Part shown: one piece after another, positions 62,361-64,000 of the stretch
Layout: each line of letters starts with the position of its first letter
Numbering within the stretch: the first letter of the stretch is position 1
Assembly (NCBI RefSeq): GCF_023278085.1
Contig: NZ_CP066265.1
Location: 2,200,501-2,264,500, forward strand
DNA: 64,000 bases
Reading direction: 5' to 3'
Source: Pseudomonas syringae
GTDB lineage: Bacteria > Pseudomonadota > Gammaproteobacteria > Pseudomonadales > Pseudomonadaceae
Position numbers and translations under genes: made by a program
Notes under the pieces: generated by a model
What the model was told of the DNA's origin: nothing
The model's database searches: none
What the model saw: the letters and a program-made list of their open reading frames with translations, nothing else

Positions 62361-62627
62361 TTCACCTTCTGACTGATTGATAAAACTGCATTCCATTTGG
62401 AGGCCAGCGTGCTACAGGGGTTCAGCGCTTCTGCACACTGAATGCCCTGTTGCGCTGGCGGACAGGCTGGCAGAGTGCCTTGATTCGCCTTCATATTAGC
62501 CATAGAAGGCTCTGCTTGCACAGGCTGGATGCCCGCCACGCTAACCGAGACGAATTGCCGCAGTCCAATTGCTTGTTCTGATGCGTTCATCGACTGGCTC
62601 TATGGCAGCCGCGTTGGCGGGCGCTGA

Positions 62628-63974
62628 TCAGTCGGAACGCGCTGCTGCACTGCGTTCGTAGCGTTCGAGTAAAGGCTGAATGCTAATACCGTGCAACAGA
62701 ATACTCAGCGCCACAACCGACAGCGTCATGCCGATCACCACATCGCCGACATCATCCGCCAGCCCATGCGACAGGGCAAAGCACAGGTAATAAAGACTGC
62801 CGATACCGCGAATACCGAACCAGCCCACCAGCGCTTTTTGCCTGCGGTCGAGCAAATTCCGGCTGACCAGTAACCAGACGCTTGCCGGGCGGATGACGCA
62901 GAACAAGGCCAGTCCCAGGCCAATTGCACGCCAGTCCCAGTACGTGGCCAGTGCAGCGCCCAGCAAGGTGATCAACAGCACTTCCATGGCCCGTTCCACC
63001 AGGCTGCCGAACGCCAGCATGTCGCCCATCATTACCCCGGCAGCCAGTTGTGAGTCGCTGAGATCGTCGGCTTTGGCCACGGTGCCTTGTTCCAGCGAGG
63101 CCGTCATGTGTCCTAACACGGGCTGAGCCACGTGTTCCGAGGGCAGTTCCGAGCAGGTGGCGCGAACTTCGGCCTGACGCAAGCCGAAGCCTGCGGCGAA
63201 GACCGACAGAAAGCCGAACGCGCCCAGACTCTGGGCGATCACATAGGCCAGCGCGATCAGCGCCAGGGCCAGAAAATCGTTGGGCGAAGTGGTGCTGTCG
63301 GCGTTTTTGACGCGCAGAAAAATCATCAGATGGCCGACACCGCGTCCCATCCCATAGCCAATCAACAACCCGGCCGGCACAGCCCAGATCAGGTCCTTTA
63401 TCAGCCATTCTTCTATCCAGTTGGCCATGCCGCCGCCGGACGTCAGGTACAGCAGGGCAAAGATCACGAAGGGGAACGCCGTCCCGTCATTGAGCCCGGC
63501 TTCACCGGACAGGCCGAAACGCAGCCGATCCTGATCCTGCGCACTGTTGACCTGCACCATTCCCGCCAGTACCGGGTCGGTCGGCGAGAGCATGGCGCCG
63601 AGCAGCACCGACACGCCCCAGTCCAGCCCGATAATGTAATGCGCGGCGACGCTTACCCCGGCGATGGTCGCCAGCATCACCGGCCCGGCCAGCCAATAGG
63701 CCGAATGCCAGGCTTTGCCGCTCAACGGCAGGCGCAACTTGATGCCTGTGCCGAACAGCGAGAACAGCACCGCCACTTCAGTCAGGCGCTCCAGCCATTC
63801 GTGGGATTCCTTGAAATTCAGGTCCACGACATCGAGGCCCATCGGGCCGATACCGAAACCAAAGGCCAGGCACACCGCTGATGTGGTGACCGGCATCCAG
63901 CGCAGATAGGAAGAGGTGAGCGCCAGCAGCATCAACAGGACGCCGAGCACGCTCATGCAGACAATAAAACTCAT
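62628..63974 (-). CDS. CPA1-family cation:proton antiporter (NhaP-like)
   Basis: Twelve to thirteen membrane helices in 448 residues exchange Na+ or K+ for H+. Conserved segments: GAMLSPTDPVLAGMVQV near residue 125 and GLSGEAGLNDGTAFPFV near 155, which carries the ion-binding N-D pair of the family. The start at 63974 has a weak ribosome site. No regulator lies inside the window. The protein lacks the long cytosolic tail of eukaryotic NHE exchangers. Confidence 0.9.
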   Translation of the reverse strand: MSFIVCMSVLGVLLMLLALTSSYLRWMPVTTSAVCLAFGFGIGPMGLDVVDLNFKESHEWLERLTEVAVLFSLFGTGIKLRLPLSGKAWHSAYWLAGPVMLATIAGVSVAAHYIIGLDWGVSVLLGAMLSPTDPVLAGMVQVNSAQDQDRLRFGLSGEAGLNDGTAFPFVIFALLYLTSGGGMANWIEEWLIKDLIWAVPAGLLIGYGMGRGVGHLMIFLRVKNADSTTSPNDFLALALIALAYVIAQSLGAFGFLSVFAAGFGLRQAEVRATCSELPSEHVAQPVLGHMTASLEQGTVAKADDLSDSQLAAGVMMGDMLAFGSLVERAMEVLLITLLGAALATYWDWRAIGLGLALFCVIRPASVWLLVSRNLLDRRQKALVGWFGIRGIGSLYYLCFALSHGLADDVGDVVIGMTLSVVALSILLHGISIQPLLERYERSAAARSD

Positions 63975-64000
63975 AGAAAAAGAACCACCGCTGAATGCGC

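Noticed and set aside
62361..62627. Possible small gene or Moco riboswitch upstream of moaA
   Set aside because: The minus-strand frame here has no ribosome site or domain, and I could not draw the conserved Moco RNA fold.
1..64000. tRNA, rRNA, integrase or phage genes
   Set aside because: I looked for tRNA-like CCA ends, TψC arms and recombinase motifs and saw none I could support; a proper tRNA scan could still find one.

Overview
The window looks like chromosome of a fluorescent pseudomonad, most likely the Pseudomonas syringae group. I base this on the high GC content, the gene families (SfnG, HAE1 efflux pump, TonB2-type operon, PoxB, second PBP2), and the abundant short dyads of the type GTGACGCGGAGCGTCAC and CACGCTCCAGCGTG between genes. 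The species call is recognition, not a database result. I found no rRNA, tRNA, CRISPR array, prophage or plasmid backbone.

Layout. 1-3.1 kb: a peptide-type ABC system (permease cut by the window edge, solute-binding protein) with a divergent LysR regulator. 3.2-6.1 kb: a candidate Zur box, zinc-independent GTP cyclohydrolase FolE2, a gamma-carbonic-anhydrase-like protein and a DUF1624 membrane protein. 6.2-13.5 kb: a nitrogen island with an XRE-cupin regulator, then a sigma-54 promoter driving glnT-glxB-glxC-glxD, then amt. Repeats and a strongly folding element lie inside and beside it. 13.5-15.4 kb: a palindromic-repeat block split by an intact 1450-bp IS3-family element. 15.4-18.4 kb: two flavin-dependent monooxygenases, one of them sfnG with its own sigma-54 promoter. 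18.5-25.4 kb: a diguanylate cyclase and an RND efflux pair under a divergent TetR regulator. 25.6-26.7 kb: SCO1 and PCuAC copper-delivery genes. 26.7-27.5 kb: a tandem array of 150-bp units.

27.7-34.5 kb holds tonB-exbB-exbD, a TonB-dependent receptor, a convergent SsuA/TauA-type binding protein and a class II aldolase. The receptor and binding-protein promoters share a long AT-rich motif, so they are probably one regulon, perhaps for a sulfur compound. 34.6-43.3 kb carries glutaminase, small conserved genes, an ABC exporter, an aldo/keto reductase and an SDR-GH15 pair. 43.3-52.5 kb carries two MFS transporters, MntH, small proteins, a LysE/AraC pair, an RcnB-like protein and a QorB/HxlR pair. 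52.6-64 kb carries a stand-alone PBP2, PoxB, a GFA-fold protein, a NIT-domain chemoreceptor, small lipoproteins, MoaA and a CPA1 antiporter.

Most of the window is ordinary metabolic and transport chromosome. The least explained signals are intergenic: the IS inserted exactly at the centre of a palindrome that has an intact copy next door, the three-way-junction element downstream of glxD, the 150-bp array, the shared promoter motif, and a perfect hairpin covering the ribosome binding site of the SDR gene.
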